Shown: one piece after another, positions 42,695 to 51,997 of the stretch
Layout of the letters: each line of letters begins with the position of its first letter
Position numbering within the stretch: position 1 is the first letter of the stretch
Assembly: GCA_003988855.1 (NCBI GenBank)
Contig: QYAI01000002.1
Coordinates: forward strand, 24,341-88,340
DNA: 64,000 nucleotides
Reading direction: 5' to 3'
Origin: Arachnopeziza araneosa
Lineage: Eukaryota; Ascomycota; Leotiomycetes; Helotiales; Arachnopezizaceae
Translations under genes and position numbers: made by a program
Notes under the pieces: model-generated
What the model was told of the DNA's origin: nothing
Seen by the model: the letters and a program-made list of their open reading frames with translations, nothing else
The model's database searches: none

Positions 42695-44299
42695 TCATCC
42701 ACGATTCGGTTCCTCCTTCTCCATGCGATCAACGTCGAGGTTACCACCACCAAGCGCTCCACCATCAAGAATGACTTTTTCATTGTCTTCTAAATCATCT
42801 TGGACCCGCCTCCAGGTCTTCTTTCTTCCCTCGCCCGATGATATGAGCCCTTCGAATTCTTTTTCTTTACCCTTACCTGGCTCCCAGATGGGTTTGATGA
42901 GCCTTCCCAAGAGGGGGTTTTGGCTGAAAGTGCCGCCGCTATTTCCATTTCCGCTTGCATTGCCATTGTCGTGATTGTTATGAGTGTATGGTGGTTCATC
43001 TTCGTCACTTTCAACTTCATCTTCAGTGACCGATGGCCGTTCTACAGCTGCCATCCTCTTCACTATCTTCCCTTTCACAACATCAATACTGACCACCTGC
43101 CTCCTCTTCTCGTACTCCGGCCTAGAATTCCACTCCTGCTCCGCCAGGACTTTTTGCTGCCGTTTTAGCTGTCTCGCTCTCTCTGCCGGACTAGCCCACA
43201 TCGCTCCTTTGCCAATATCAACGTCAAAATCCGCCGCTTCATCCTTGACTGTCGTCCGCTTCGCATTCTGCGCTTGAAAACCTAATAATCGATCACGATG
43301 TTCCTTTGCTTTGAGTTCAGCCGGACTCATATCGACGTCCTTGACTCCCGTAAACGGGAGTGGTTTCTTCGATATCTCGGCACGTTTATGTGCTGCATTA
43401 TCTAGGAGCATCTTTTCCCTTCCTCGCTCTTCTCGCAAAGAGGAAATCATGCCTTGGATCTCCACTGAGGTTAGTAGGGGTGTGCCGCAGAATGTACATG
43501 GTCCTAATCCTTCCTTTACGCAGATGACCTTGCCGCAGTTTAGACAATTGGGCGCGGCAGTGAGCAGAGGGTGACGTGTGGCAATGCAGTTACAGGCGCG
43601 CTTTTTGGAAGAGAGGAGTGTGCTGTTGGTGGAGATTTCGAGAGCGCGGATGGCAGCGTCCAGGTCATTCAAAACGGAGGAGGCCCCATGCATGGACGTT
43701 CCACCAGTGATGGTTACTTTTGCTTTGGATTTCGAAGGGTTCGGAGAGGCATTGCGGGAATTGGAGGTCTTGAAGTCGGAGATTAAGGTTCCTGCTGCGG
43801 AAGGTGGTGGTTTGGGTATGGATGCTTGCGTGGCAGCGGGTTTGGGGGCGAGGGAGAAGGCATTGCTCGAGCTGGAGCTTGCCGCTGGTTTGGATGTGGC
43901 GGGCTTCTTGACTACGTAGTCGTCTTCATTCTTCTTAACGTATGCTGTCCCTTGCGCAGCGTATGTATCTTGTATTTGGCGGGGGGCGGGGGTATGGAGG
44001 GGTGCTTTCTTCTTTGCCGGCTTGCGTGTGCTCTTGGGAACTTCTGATATTTCGGAAGGTGCAGCAACTTTGGAGATAGAGGTAGGACCTTGTCGTCGGG
44101 AATTGAAGGCGGATATGAACTCTATCGATTGTGGGGACTCGCCGAGTAGGTTATTGAAGTGATCGGCTGCCTCTTGCTTTGACAATGTTTGTGCGTATTC
44201 AAGTACTTGCTTTAGATCTTCTTCTGGAAGCGGTAGAAGTTGTGATAGCTGTGCGAGAGACATGGTGTTGGCATACGAATGTACGGCAGCAGCTGTCAA
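42695..44299 (-). CDS. RQT4: ASC-1/TRIP4-type zinc-finger protein, Rqt4-like subunit of the RQT complex
   Basis: TRIP4/ASC-1 homologues act with a Ski2-like helicase in splitting collided ribosomes (the RQT complex in yeast). A single exon of 534 residues. The C2HC5 zinc finger is clear at about residues 230-275: RACNCIATRHPLL, then APNCLNCGKVICVKEG and GPCTFCGTPLL. The N-terminus has a CUE-like helical part (LAQLSQLLPLPEEDLKQVLE), and the middle is a Lys/Pro/Ala-rich linker. After the finger comes a coiled, charged region (ERARQLKRQQKVLAEQEWNSR), and the C-terminus is acidic and Gly-rich. The start could also be the second Met (MSLAQLSQLLP), which begins the conserved part. It is divergent from the PLP-enzyme gene 283 bp away. 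Confidence 0.9.
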   Translation of the reverse strand: MTAAAVHSYANTMSLAQLSQLLPLPEEDLKQVLEYAQTLSKQEAADHFNNLLGESPQSIEFISAFNSRRQGPTSISKVAAPSEISEVPKSTRKPAKKKAPLHTPAPRQIQDTYAAQGTAYVKKNEDDYVVKKPATSKPAASSSSSNAFSLAPKPAATQASIPKPPPSAAGTLISDFKTSNSRNASPNPSKSKAKVTITGGTSMHGASSVLNDLDAAIRALEISTNSTLLSSKKRACNCIATRHPLLTAAPNCLNCGKVICVKEGLGPCTFCGTPLLTSVEIQGMISSLREERGREKMLLDNAAHKRAEISKKPLPFTGVKDVDMSPAELKAKEHRDRLLGFQAQNAKRTTVKDEAADFDVDIGKGAMWASPAERARQLKRQQKVLAEQEWNSRPEYEKRRQVVSIDVVKGKIVKRMAAVERPSVTEDEVESDEDEPPYTHNNHDNGNASGNGNSGGTFSQNPLLGRLIKPIWEPGKGKEKEFEGLISSGEGRKKTWRRVQDDLEDNEKVILDGGALGGGNLDVDRMEKEEPNRG

Positions 44300-44582
44300 G
44301 TTGGAAGTGTTAAGTTAAGTTAATATTTTTGGTGTTTTGTAAGCTTTGTGGACTTCAGATGCGTCACTTTCGAACCCTGCAAGGCACCGACTGTAACCAC
44401 CAACAACCGAAGTCAATGCTTGGCTGACACTCATCAACTTCACAAGAATGGGATTGGACAATTGACTCACACTGCCATAATTGTGGACATTTTCTTTTGG
44501 AGACAGATAAGTGTCTTTCTCTCATATTTTTGGATTATTCTATCTTCTCGGTGTATTGAACTATCTTGACATATCGAACAAC

Positions 44583-46162
44583 ATGCCTTCTCAATTAGAA
44601 GAGAAATTGGGAGTGTTATCTCTCAAGGAACAAAAATATCCTCGTACTTCCTTTGGAAAGGATATGCTTCAGCATTTCTTTTTCGGTGGCTTCAAGAATA
44701 TGAACCATGGTATCGTCAGGCCTAGCTACTTCAATATAATCTAACCTCTGCAGGATCTTATGGAGCCTTTCCTCGGGCAATCCAGCAGAAACAGCGAGCT
44801 TACCAAGATCTCATGGAATCTAGACCTGATCCTTTTATTCGCTATGTTATACCTGAGCTCCTGGACAAGTCTCGAGAGGCTATCTCGAAAGTATTGAACT
44901 GCTCTGCTGAGACGGTGGTATTTCTGCCAAATGCCACTACAGGTGTGAATACAGTCCTGAGAAACCTGGTTTGGGACGAAAATGGCAAAGATCAGATATT
45001 ATACTTCAGGTAACAAAATGTGAAATGGTCAATCAAACATGACTGACAGCTATAAGGCACATATATGGAGCTTGCCTGAAGACTGTCGAGTATATTTGCG
45101 AAGCAAGTCGTGATTTAGTATCGAAAAGAGAAATGCTTGTTGTCTATCCTATGGAAGACGCAGATCTCATCAAGCTGTTCAAAGATACAATCAAGGCTTG
45201 TAAAGGAGAGGGCAAGAACCCACGCATTGTAATTTTTGATACCGTATCCTCTCTTCCAGGATTGAGAATGCCGTTTGAAGATCTAACATCTGTTTGTAAA
45301 GAAGAGGGAGTCCTTTCTCTTATTGACGCAGCTCATGGAGTTGGGAACGTCCCCATCGATCTCTCAGCTCTTGACCCAGACTTCTTGGTCAGCAATGCCC
45401 ACAAATGGCTGTTTGTCCCTCGTGGCTGCGCAGTTTTCTATGTGCCACTGAGGAATCAGCCTCTGATGCGATCATCTCTACCCACGTCTCATGGGTTTAT
45501 CCCCAAAGGCCCAACAACTGCTTGGTCCTCGCTGCCACCGAGTTCCAAGAGCGAGTTTATTGCCCAATTTGAATCAATCGGGACTCTGGATAATACAAAC
45601 TATTTGGTAGTTGAAGACGCAATAAAATGGAGAGAGGAAGTCTGTGGTGGAGAAAAGGCCATCAGAGAGTATTGTATCAATTTGACGCGCGAAGGGGGGA
45701 AAGCAGCGGCCAAAATTCTCGGAACAGAAATTCTGGACAACAAGACAGGCACTTTGACAGAGTGCTGCCTTGTCAATGTTCTCCTTCCCCTGAGCATCAG
45801 TCCGACCAAGGTGGCTGGCACCAACACGGTCAAGCCCGAAAAGTGAGGACCCCTTCTCTTGTGCCCTTGTCTGTACACTTCAAATCGTCTTTTCCACCCG
45901 AAATGCAATGCCACAGAAAATGCTAACTTCCCGAGCTAGTGTATCGGTGGTGGCAGAGTGGATGCAGGAGAGTCTGATCGAGCGTCACAAGACCTTCATT
46001 GCCATGTACTACTTTCAGGAGCGATGGTGGGCTCGCTTGAGCGGTCAAGTGTACCTGGATATCTCAGATTTCGAGTGGGCGGCTACGGTATTGAAAGAGA
46101 TCTGTGACCGAGTTGGGAATGAGGAGTTCGTGACGGATGATGAGTCCCAGGAGAAATTGTGA
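44583..46162 (+). CDS. Class V PLP-dependent aminotransferase, isopenicillin-N-epimerase-like
   Basis: Fold type I PLP enzyme of the class V group (cysteine desulfurase/epimerase-like); substrate unknown. Exons are 44583-44709, 44754-45009, 45057-45842 and 45940-46162, totalling 463 residues. N-terminal HFFFGGFKNMNHGSYGAFPR (hexapeptide typical of the group, NHGSYG), FLPNATTGVNTVLRNL (phosphate-side loop), IVIFDTVSSLPGLRMP, the Asp of LSLIDAAHGVGN and the PLP-binding lysine in VSNAHKWLFVPRGCAVFYV. C-terminal small domain: VVAEWMQESLIERH and WARLSGQVYLDISDFEWA. Intron 2 uses the acceptor tataag; the nearer gacag gives the wrong frame. It shares a divergent promoter with the Rqt4-like gene. Confidence 0.9.
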
Positions 46163-47409
46163 CCAGATGCTCCCGAAACATGTCAAACGATGGGATTCTT
46201 CAAGGAAAGGGGAAGGGGTCGTTGGCGCGATTGGCGAAACATGGGAAAGCGTGTTGGAGGGAAGAAGATGCAGATGGTGGAAAATGGTTCGAGATGGAGG
46301 CAACGCAAGGGGGAACGGTGAGTGGATGTAAACACCACAGTCGAGAATGAGTCGATGCTGGCTGAGAAATAAGCCTATCTCGAGGGAGATTGAGAGGCGC
46401 ACGTGACCTGCCTCTATACCAATCGTCGGACGATGGCGTCGTACGAGCATCTCAAGTGTTGGGGGGGGGGGGTCACGAAAGCTTCTTCTTTTGTACCTCT
46501 CAACATCGACGACGCCATCCAAGACCTACCGAACAGGACCTCTCCTTTCCTGCACGCGATGAGCCAGCACATTTTCTTCAATCTTGAGGCTGGCGGTTTC
46601 AAGTTATGCAGGCAGCTGAAGGCCGACGCCTGCTGCAGGCCAAGGCGACGTGCAGCAGGGAGCTCTCCACGACCGCTGTGTGCCATAGGCGGACTCGACA
46701 GCTCCCCTGATGTCCGTCGTGGTCTTCTCCATCTTTCTTCATTTCCTGCTCGACCTCTCACATGTGCACGACGGCCAGACGCATCAGAGGATAGATGATG
46801 GTTTTGGCCATGAAACAGAGCCCTGCGAGCGCACTAACGTCTGCTAATTTGCAGAGCCAGCACCCATCCTCGTTCCATCAGCAAGAGAATCCGCCGACAG
46901 CTCGAGCCCAAGCCGATATCCACTCTACTGGTGTTTATGCTTCACGCGCAATTGGTCACCACGCCCCCGGCTGCTTTCCGACGTAATTGGTCTGACGTCC
47001 CATCCGCGGCGCCTTCACCAGAGACCGGCCGATGTTGCTGGTCAGTGGCTTGTTCTGGTGGTCTGCCAGCCTGAAGGAAGCCCTCTGATTCGGAGCGGCT
47101 TTCCGCTTTCTTTTTTGGCACACGGGAGCCCAGTTGCTACTCCTGATTATTCCTGCAACAGATGCAGGTTTTCTACTGACGGCCCTCCAGTAGTAGCAGC
47201 AGCACCTTTTAGCTTAAATCCAATCCGTCCCGCCGCGCTCACTGCCTCTCGTGTTTTGACTCGACCTCTTCCACATGCAGCTGCACTACTCACCACCAGT
47301 CTCACCTGTTCTTCGTCATCGGAAACGCCTTCAAGCCAGCGCCTTTCTTTTATTCTGCCGCATTCCCGCCGTCTCCTGCTCCCTCTCCTTCGATTCTTCT
47401 CTCTAAGCA
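46163..47409. other. Intergenic, GC-rich, no supported gene
   Basis: Frames on both strands (46390-46798, 47058-47450 and their shadows) are Arg/Ser/Pro/Cys-rich without conserved motifs. It contains a 12-base G run at 46461-46472. The part near 47150-47400 may be the 5' leader of the next gene, with CT-rich sequence just before its ATG. Confidence 0.45.
46461..46472 (+). repeat. Homopolymer run, 12 G
   Basis: Uninterrupted G12, prone to length error in sequencing and to slippage. Confidence 0.9.
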
Positions 47410-48627
47410 ATGCTCGTTACAGGCAGAGACTTTTTCGAAGAACCGATTAATGAGGTATTCCCAAGATCCACGCGCCCGTATGGCCCTCCTCTGATTCAGA
47501 AACTGCACGGGACCTCGCGGGGCAGCAACGCCAAAGGGACGACCCCTCAACCAGCGCATTCAGCGGAGCCCTTCTCCCTCGCGTCACGCACGTTGGATCA
47601 GACGACCCACGAATTCTTGGATGAACAGATGCGTATTTGGGGCAGGGGGAAGGACGCTTCGTCGTCGTCGAAGCCTCGCCAACCCGAAACCTCACCTCGA
47701 ATGTCGGTACGAACAGAATCTCCAAGACCTGCGAAAAAGTCAAAGGTTTTCCGCTTCATGCGGAGGCCACTGCGCAAGTCGAAGAAAGAACAAATTCCTG
47801 CCATTAGAGAACCGAGCGCCACCGTCCCTTCATACGAGGCGCCACAATTGACTGAGAAGCCAGAAATCACCCCTGCGCGCCCTTCCTCAGCGTCAAAAGT
47901 CCTCAGCAGGACATCCTCCAAAATCTCCAAGAGATCAAAGTTTGTTGAGGCACAAGACCAACTAGAAGAGATCCCAGAGTCGATCTCCAATCCTGCCTAC
48001 GTTCCAAAGCACGCTGCCGCCGATTTTTCTCACATGAAGCCGTCCGAGCCCTCAAAATCGAGTTCTCTTGACGGTACTCAGGAAACGAGTGCTGCGCCCA
48101 AGGCCAATGAGCCTACCACGCCCTCCAAATGTGTGGAAGAAAGCAACGACTACCAGATCTTTCTTGCTCAAGCGCGTGCAGCAGCGCGTGCTCCAGCTCG
48201 GATAACACCTACAATGAATAATATCCACGCGAACAACCACGAGATCCAATTGAAACGCGCAAAATCGACACCTCAACGACAGCGATCACAACGAGTCAGC
48301 GGCGGAAACGCCATGCTTGAGAAGGTAGGCGAATACGTTCGTCCTGCTGCGGTGAAGCAGATTCATCGCGAAAGCAGTACTGCCACAAAGAGTCCAGACA
48401 GCCAAGATCTGCCCGGCCTGGGCTTTTCTGCGGTAGGAGATACGATTAGGCGGTCTCTATCGACGAAGAGAAAGGAAGGCTACAGTAGACCCCGAGCTGG
48501 TTCAGAAGGCGGAGATAGACTAGCAAGGAACAGAACCATGCCACAAGCTTCCGCACTGCACAAGCTCAAGGAGCAGAAAGAGCAGAGGGTCCAAAAGGTC
48601 CCAAAGGTTTGGCCACCAGGATATTAA
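47410..48627 (+). CDS. Large disordered hypothetical protein
   Basis: A single exon of 405 residues. It is rich in Ser, Pro, Lys, Arg and Thr, with few hydrophobic stretches and many SP/TP and RxxS sites (RMSVRTESPRPAKKSK, RRSLSTKRKEGYSRP). Basic clusters (MRRPLRKSKKEQ) could direct it to the nucleus or to acidic membranes. One more ordered strip is YQIFLAQARAAARAPARITP (about residues 250-270). The long open frame in DNA of biased composition and its lack of competing frames support coding. No domain is recognised. The start is the first ATG (MLVTGRDFFEEPINEVF), which reads as a short ordered N-terminus. Confidence 0.7.
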   Translation: MLVTGRDFFEEPINEVFPRSTRPYGPPLIQKLHGTSRGSNAKGTTPQPAHSAEPFSLASRTLDQTTHEFLDEQMRIWGRGKDASSSSKPRQPETSPRMSVRTESPRPAKKSKVFRFMRRPLRKSKKEQIPAIREPSATVPSYEAPQLTEKPEITPARPSSASKVLSRTSSKISKRSKFVEAQDQLEEIPESISNPAYVPKHAAADFSHMKPSEPSKSSSLDGTQETSAAPKANEPTTPSKCVEESNDYQIFLAQARAAARAPARITPTMNNIHANNHEIQLKRAKSTPQRQRSQRVSGGNAMLEKVGEYVRPAAVKQIHRESSTATKSPDSQDLPGLGFSAVGDTIRRSLSTKRKEGYSRPRAGSEGGDRLARNRTMPQASALHKLKEQKEQRVQKVPKVWPPGY

Positions 48628-49490
48628 TGACGGGGAGAATAATGGGTGAATGCGGTTGGTTTGGTCGGCCTGACACGAAAACGTTGGAAAAGGAACTGGA
48701 CTCTTTTTTTCCCTATTACACGACATGAGGAGCGTCTCACAAATCAGACTTTCTTTTGTTGGCGTTGGACGAGAAGATGGTGGGCTATAGAGGTATATAC
48801 ATTGAGACACGACGGCGCTGATCATCTCACCACAGCATACATATTCGTGGTGGTTTCCTGTTCTGAAATCCAGCTGGTGTAGAGGGAGTACGAGTAGGAA
48901 TCTGGATCCTGCCGTTTAATGCAGTGAGCTTGGGGCTGAAATGTACCTAATACAAGAATTGACCCACATCTTGAACGTTTCAGGAGTGAGAAACTGGTGT
49001 TCCCTCGATTTATGTGTGATTTATTCTCGAACAACGTGGTTGTAACCCGAGGAATCCCAGGTTCCTTGTTCAGGGATGTCAATGTACAGCTTCAATATTT
49101 CATCAGAGAAGCTCCCCCCCCTCCTCAGGTCAGCTCAATTGGAGACCGCTCCTACGCATCACGTGGATTACCTCTCCCTCAAGTGCCAGATCAACCCGTC
49201 CGTGGAAGATTTCCCAACCCGCGAATCTGTATCCTCCGCCGCCTCTTCTACTCCCATCCGCGCCTCCTCATCTCCCATCCCATCTCCCATCCCATCTCTT
49301 CTCCGCATCTCCCATCCCTCTCTTCTCCGCATCTTCCTTCCTCCTCTTGCTATCCACCTCCACCCATCCGCATCTTGGGCCTTTGGGATTTGTTGATGTG
49401 AGAGAAGGGGATAATTGGGACTAAGAAGGACGACGGGAGATGAGAATTGAAATCATGCGTGTTGGTAAGATCAAAATCTACGGAGCTGAG
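48628..49490. other. Convergent 3' region with a CT-rich tract
   Basis: No supported gene. A CT-rich imperfect repeat lies at 49263-49340. Confidence 0.5.
49263..49340 (+). repeat. CT-rich imperfect tandem repeat
   Basis: Repeated words catctcccatcc and ctcttctccgcatctcc in about 78 bp, pyrimidine only apart from A and a few G. Confidence 0.8.
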
Positions 49491-50876
49491 TTATATGGTT
49501 CGACCACCATGTCCATTTCCACTTGGTCCACCGAGGTTACTCTGTCCTTGACCTCCTTCGAAATCATTTTGGCCTGCTCGAGCTCCTAAACCACCCAATC
49601 CTCCCATGCCTGCTGCATCACCACCGACAGTCCCAGCAAAATCGTTCATACCCCCATCTATAATTCCACCCATCCCATTCAATCCACCTGACATTTGAGC
49701 TTGACCACCCAGACCGGTCATCCCTCCGTTACCAAGCCCATATCCCATTTGCCCAAACCCTAGTCCCAGCCCCAACTGTTGCTGCTGCTGCTGCTGTTGC
49801 TGTAGAGCTGCCTGCTGGAAATTACTTAACTGGAGTCCTTGTCCCTGAACTTGCCCAAGATGTGCCTGACCCAGCTGAGCTTGTTGTATCTGCATCTGCT
49901 GCTGCATCATCATCTGCTCTTGCATCTGCATCTCCTCCCACTCTTCAGGCGTGAGTTGAGAGACGTAGTCTTCTACATATGGGTGGCGGTAATTGGGTTG
50001 CCAACCAGCATACGGGCCGTATGGTAAAGGTTCGCGGTCGAGGGCCCGTGGATCGTGGTTCTCGAGGAGGAGCTGGGGACGGTGGAGGCGGGGGTAAATA
50101 AAGGGATTGGAGTTGGGGTTATGCGGGGCGTTGTTTGGATTGGGATGTGAATAGCGGGGAAAGAGGGAAGGGTTGATTGGGGGGTAGACGTGAGATCCAT
50201 CTAGTTCTCCTAGGCCGTCCCCTATGCCTCTGAGACCTCCACCTAATCCGCTGGGTCCACTGCTTGGTCCACTACCTGTTCCTCCTAAACCACCGGGGCC
50301 TCCAGGTCCTCCAGGACCACGTCCCATGCCTCCAGTCGGATCTGGCCCTAATCCGCCCTGCATCCGACCACGTATCCCACCCCGTAGGCCTTCTCTCAAA
50401 CCTCCTCGACCTTCCAAACCATCAAGAGGCATTAGCCCACCACGTCTATAGCCTACCCCTAACCCAACAGATGGCCTCCTTCTCTGCACCCGCTCACGAT
50501 TGAGAAGTCTGTCGGCCTCAATACCTGGACGGAAAGGAATAGGACGAAACTGGAAACCTATTTCGTCATCCCCACCTCTTCGTCTACTCCCGCCTAACAG
50601 ACTTTGAGCCATCATACGATCCCTCAAAAAGGTTCGATCTCCTAGGTCCATGCATCCCATGCCATCGACAAGATCACTGACAGAGCTTTGACGTTTCCTT
50701 CCCAGGAATGAATCGTCAAGTTGAGATCGACGTTCTCGATCGGTTCCCAACATCCTCAGTCGATCTGCTCTGTCTCGACTGCAACGACTAGAATCAACCT
50801 CGTCGGTAAGACTGCAGCTTCGAGAGTCGTAGTGATCTCCGTGACATCGACTGCCTTTCTTGGAGTTGCGGAGCAT
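49491..50876 (-). CDS. Low-complexity protein: collagen-like Gly repeats and polyQ, unknown
   Basis: About 461 residues from the ATG at 50876; an upstream in-frame extension to 51035 is hydrophobic and less likely. The N-terminal part is charged (DRADRLRMLGTDRERRSQLDD). The centre has Arg/Gly-rich segments (RGGLREGLRGGIRGRMQGG) and Gly-Pro repeats (GRGPGGPGGPGGLGGTGSGP). A more ordered insert follows (PYAGWQPNYRHPYVEDYVSQ, then LTPEEWEEMQMQEQMMMQQQ), then a Gln tract (nine Q) and a Gly/Met/Asn-rich tail. RG/RGG content suggests possible RNA binding, but this is inference. The strict one-frame opening through 1.4 kb supports coding. Confidence 0.7.
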   Translation of the reverse strand: MLRNSKKGSRCHGDHYDSRSCSLTDEVDSSRCSRDRADRLRMLGTDRERRSQLDDSFLGRKRQSSVSDLVDGMGCMDLGDRTFLRDRMMAQSLLGGSRRRGGDDEIGFQFRPIPFRPGIEADRLLNRERVQRRRPSVGLGVGYRRGGLMPLDGLEGRGGLREGLRGGIRGRMQGGLGPDPTGGMGRGPGGPGGPGGLGGTGSGPSSGPSGLGGGLRGIGDGLGELDGSHVYPPINPSLFPRYSHPNPNNAPHNPNSNPFIYPRLHRPQLLLENHDPRALDREPLPYGPYAGWQPNYRHPYVEDYVSQLTPEEWEEMQMQEQMMMQQQMQIQQAQLGQAHLGQVQGQGLQLSNFQQAALQQQQQQQQQLGLGLGFGQMGYGLGNGGMTGLGGQAQMSGGLNGMGGIIDGGMNDFAGTVGGDAAGMGGLGGLGARAGQNDFEGGQGQSNLGGPSGNGHGGRTI

Positions 50877-51997
50877 TTTGAGCTTATCTGAGGAGAGAAT
50901 GCTCGTGACGGCGAGCGGGACAAGTGACCAGACTTTCGCAACAGGTTGGAAATAATTAGAGACTCTCGCGAAAAGAAGAAGATGGTAGCAATTAATACGA
51001 AAGAAAATGAAACTAGAAAGGAAGTGATGTCGCAAACAAAAGAGATGCCAACACTTTGTGAGATGCTAAATGGCAACACTAATACTGAGAAAGGATTGGA
51101 TGCCTTGTTTGCTTCCAACTTCGTCTTACACAACTGAGCGCACGTCTGAGGTGTCAGATGGATGATGAAAGTACAACCTAGTCTTAAGAATTGATAGAAT
51201 TTCACCAGCTGAGGTCCTTCTCTCGAAATCAGAAGGGTCAGACGTAGACTCAACCAGGCCGCATCCACGTAGCAAACGGCGTAAGGCTCTGAAGCACCGT
51301 TGAAGCTGCTAGCCAGAGAGGCTGGATTCGACAGGACCGTCGCACGACGTCCAATCTATGTCTGAAACATTGATTACGAGGTAGGAAACCGAAATAGCAG
51401 AGAAGCAATAATGCACGGTCCAAAAGGAGCCACTTGAGCCGCTCAGGATGACTCGATAGTTGTGGATTGTCCGTGGTGTTCAATAAACGGATAGGGGCAG
51501 ATTTTAACTATCAAACCCCGTGCAGGGTAGAGTTGGTAGGTAACACTGGCCTAGAAGGAGGTGGGTGAGGTGTGCAAGACCCGTCAACGAGACTGGGATT
51601 GCGCATCGTGAGCGCTCATGATAGTCCCAGGATGTGCAATGCTCTCTCGAGTATGGTCTCGGGCTTCTGATGCTGATTCGAAGTGGTTGAAATATCTTCT
51701 TCGGTACCTGGCAGGTGGGTTGTCGCGTGTGAATGTGCTATGCCCAAAGAGGTTAGCAGATCTAAGGGCAAGCTTTCGAGACTGAGTTTGATTTACCTCT
51801 TCCACCACCACCATCAACACTTCCGTGACAACCATACAACGAGTTTTTACCCTACGCGCAATCCCGCATCTTCTTCCTAACCCTACGACGGGCTTCCGTG
51901 TCGTCTCGAATTGAACCCATCTCGCGTCTAGTTCACCCGCGCCGTCTACCCTGAAGTACGAAATTCCCGTCGTATTTCGTAACCAACACATATCAAA
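50877..51997. other. Divergent promoter region before the GYF gene
   Basis: Frames here (50946-51137, 51584-52009 minus) look like shadows or chance. The leader of the GYF gene contains no intron that I can support. Confidence 0.45.

Noticed and set aside
46403..46798. 131-codon frame crossing the G12 run
   Set aside because: Depends on the length of a homopolymer, is Arg/Cys-rich and overlaps a minus frame of similar length.
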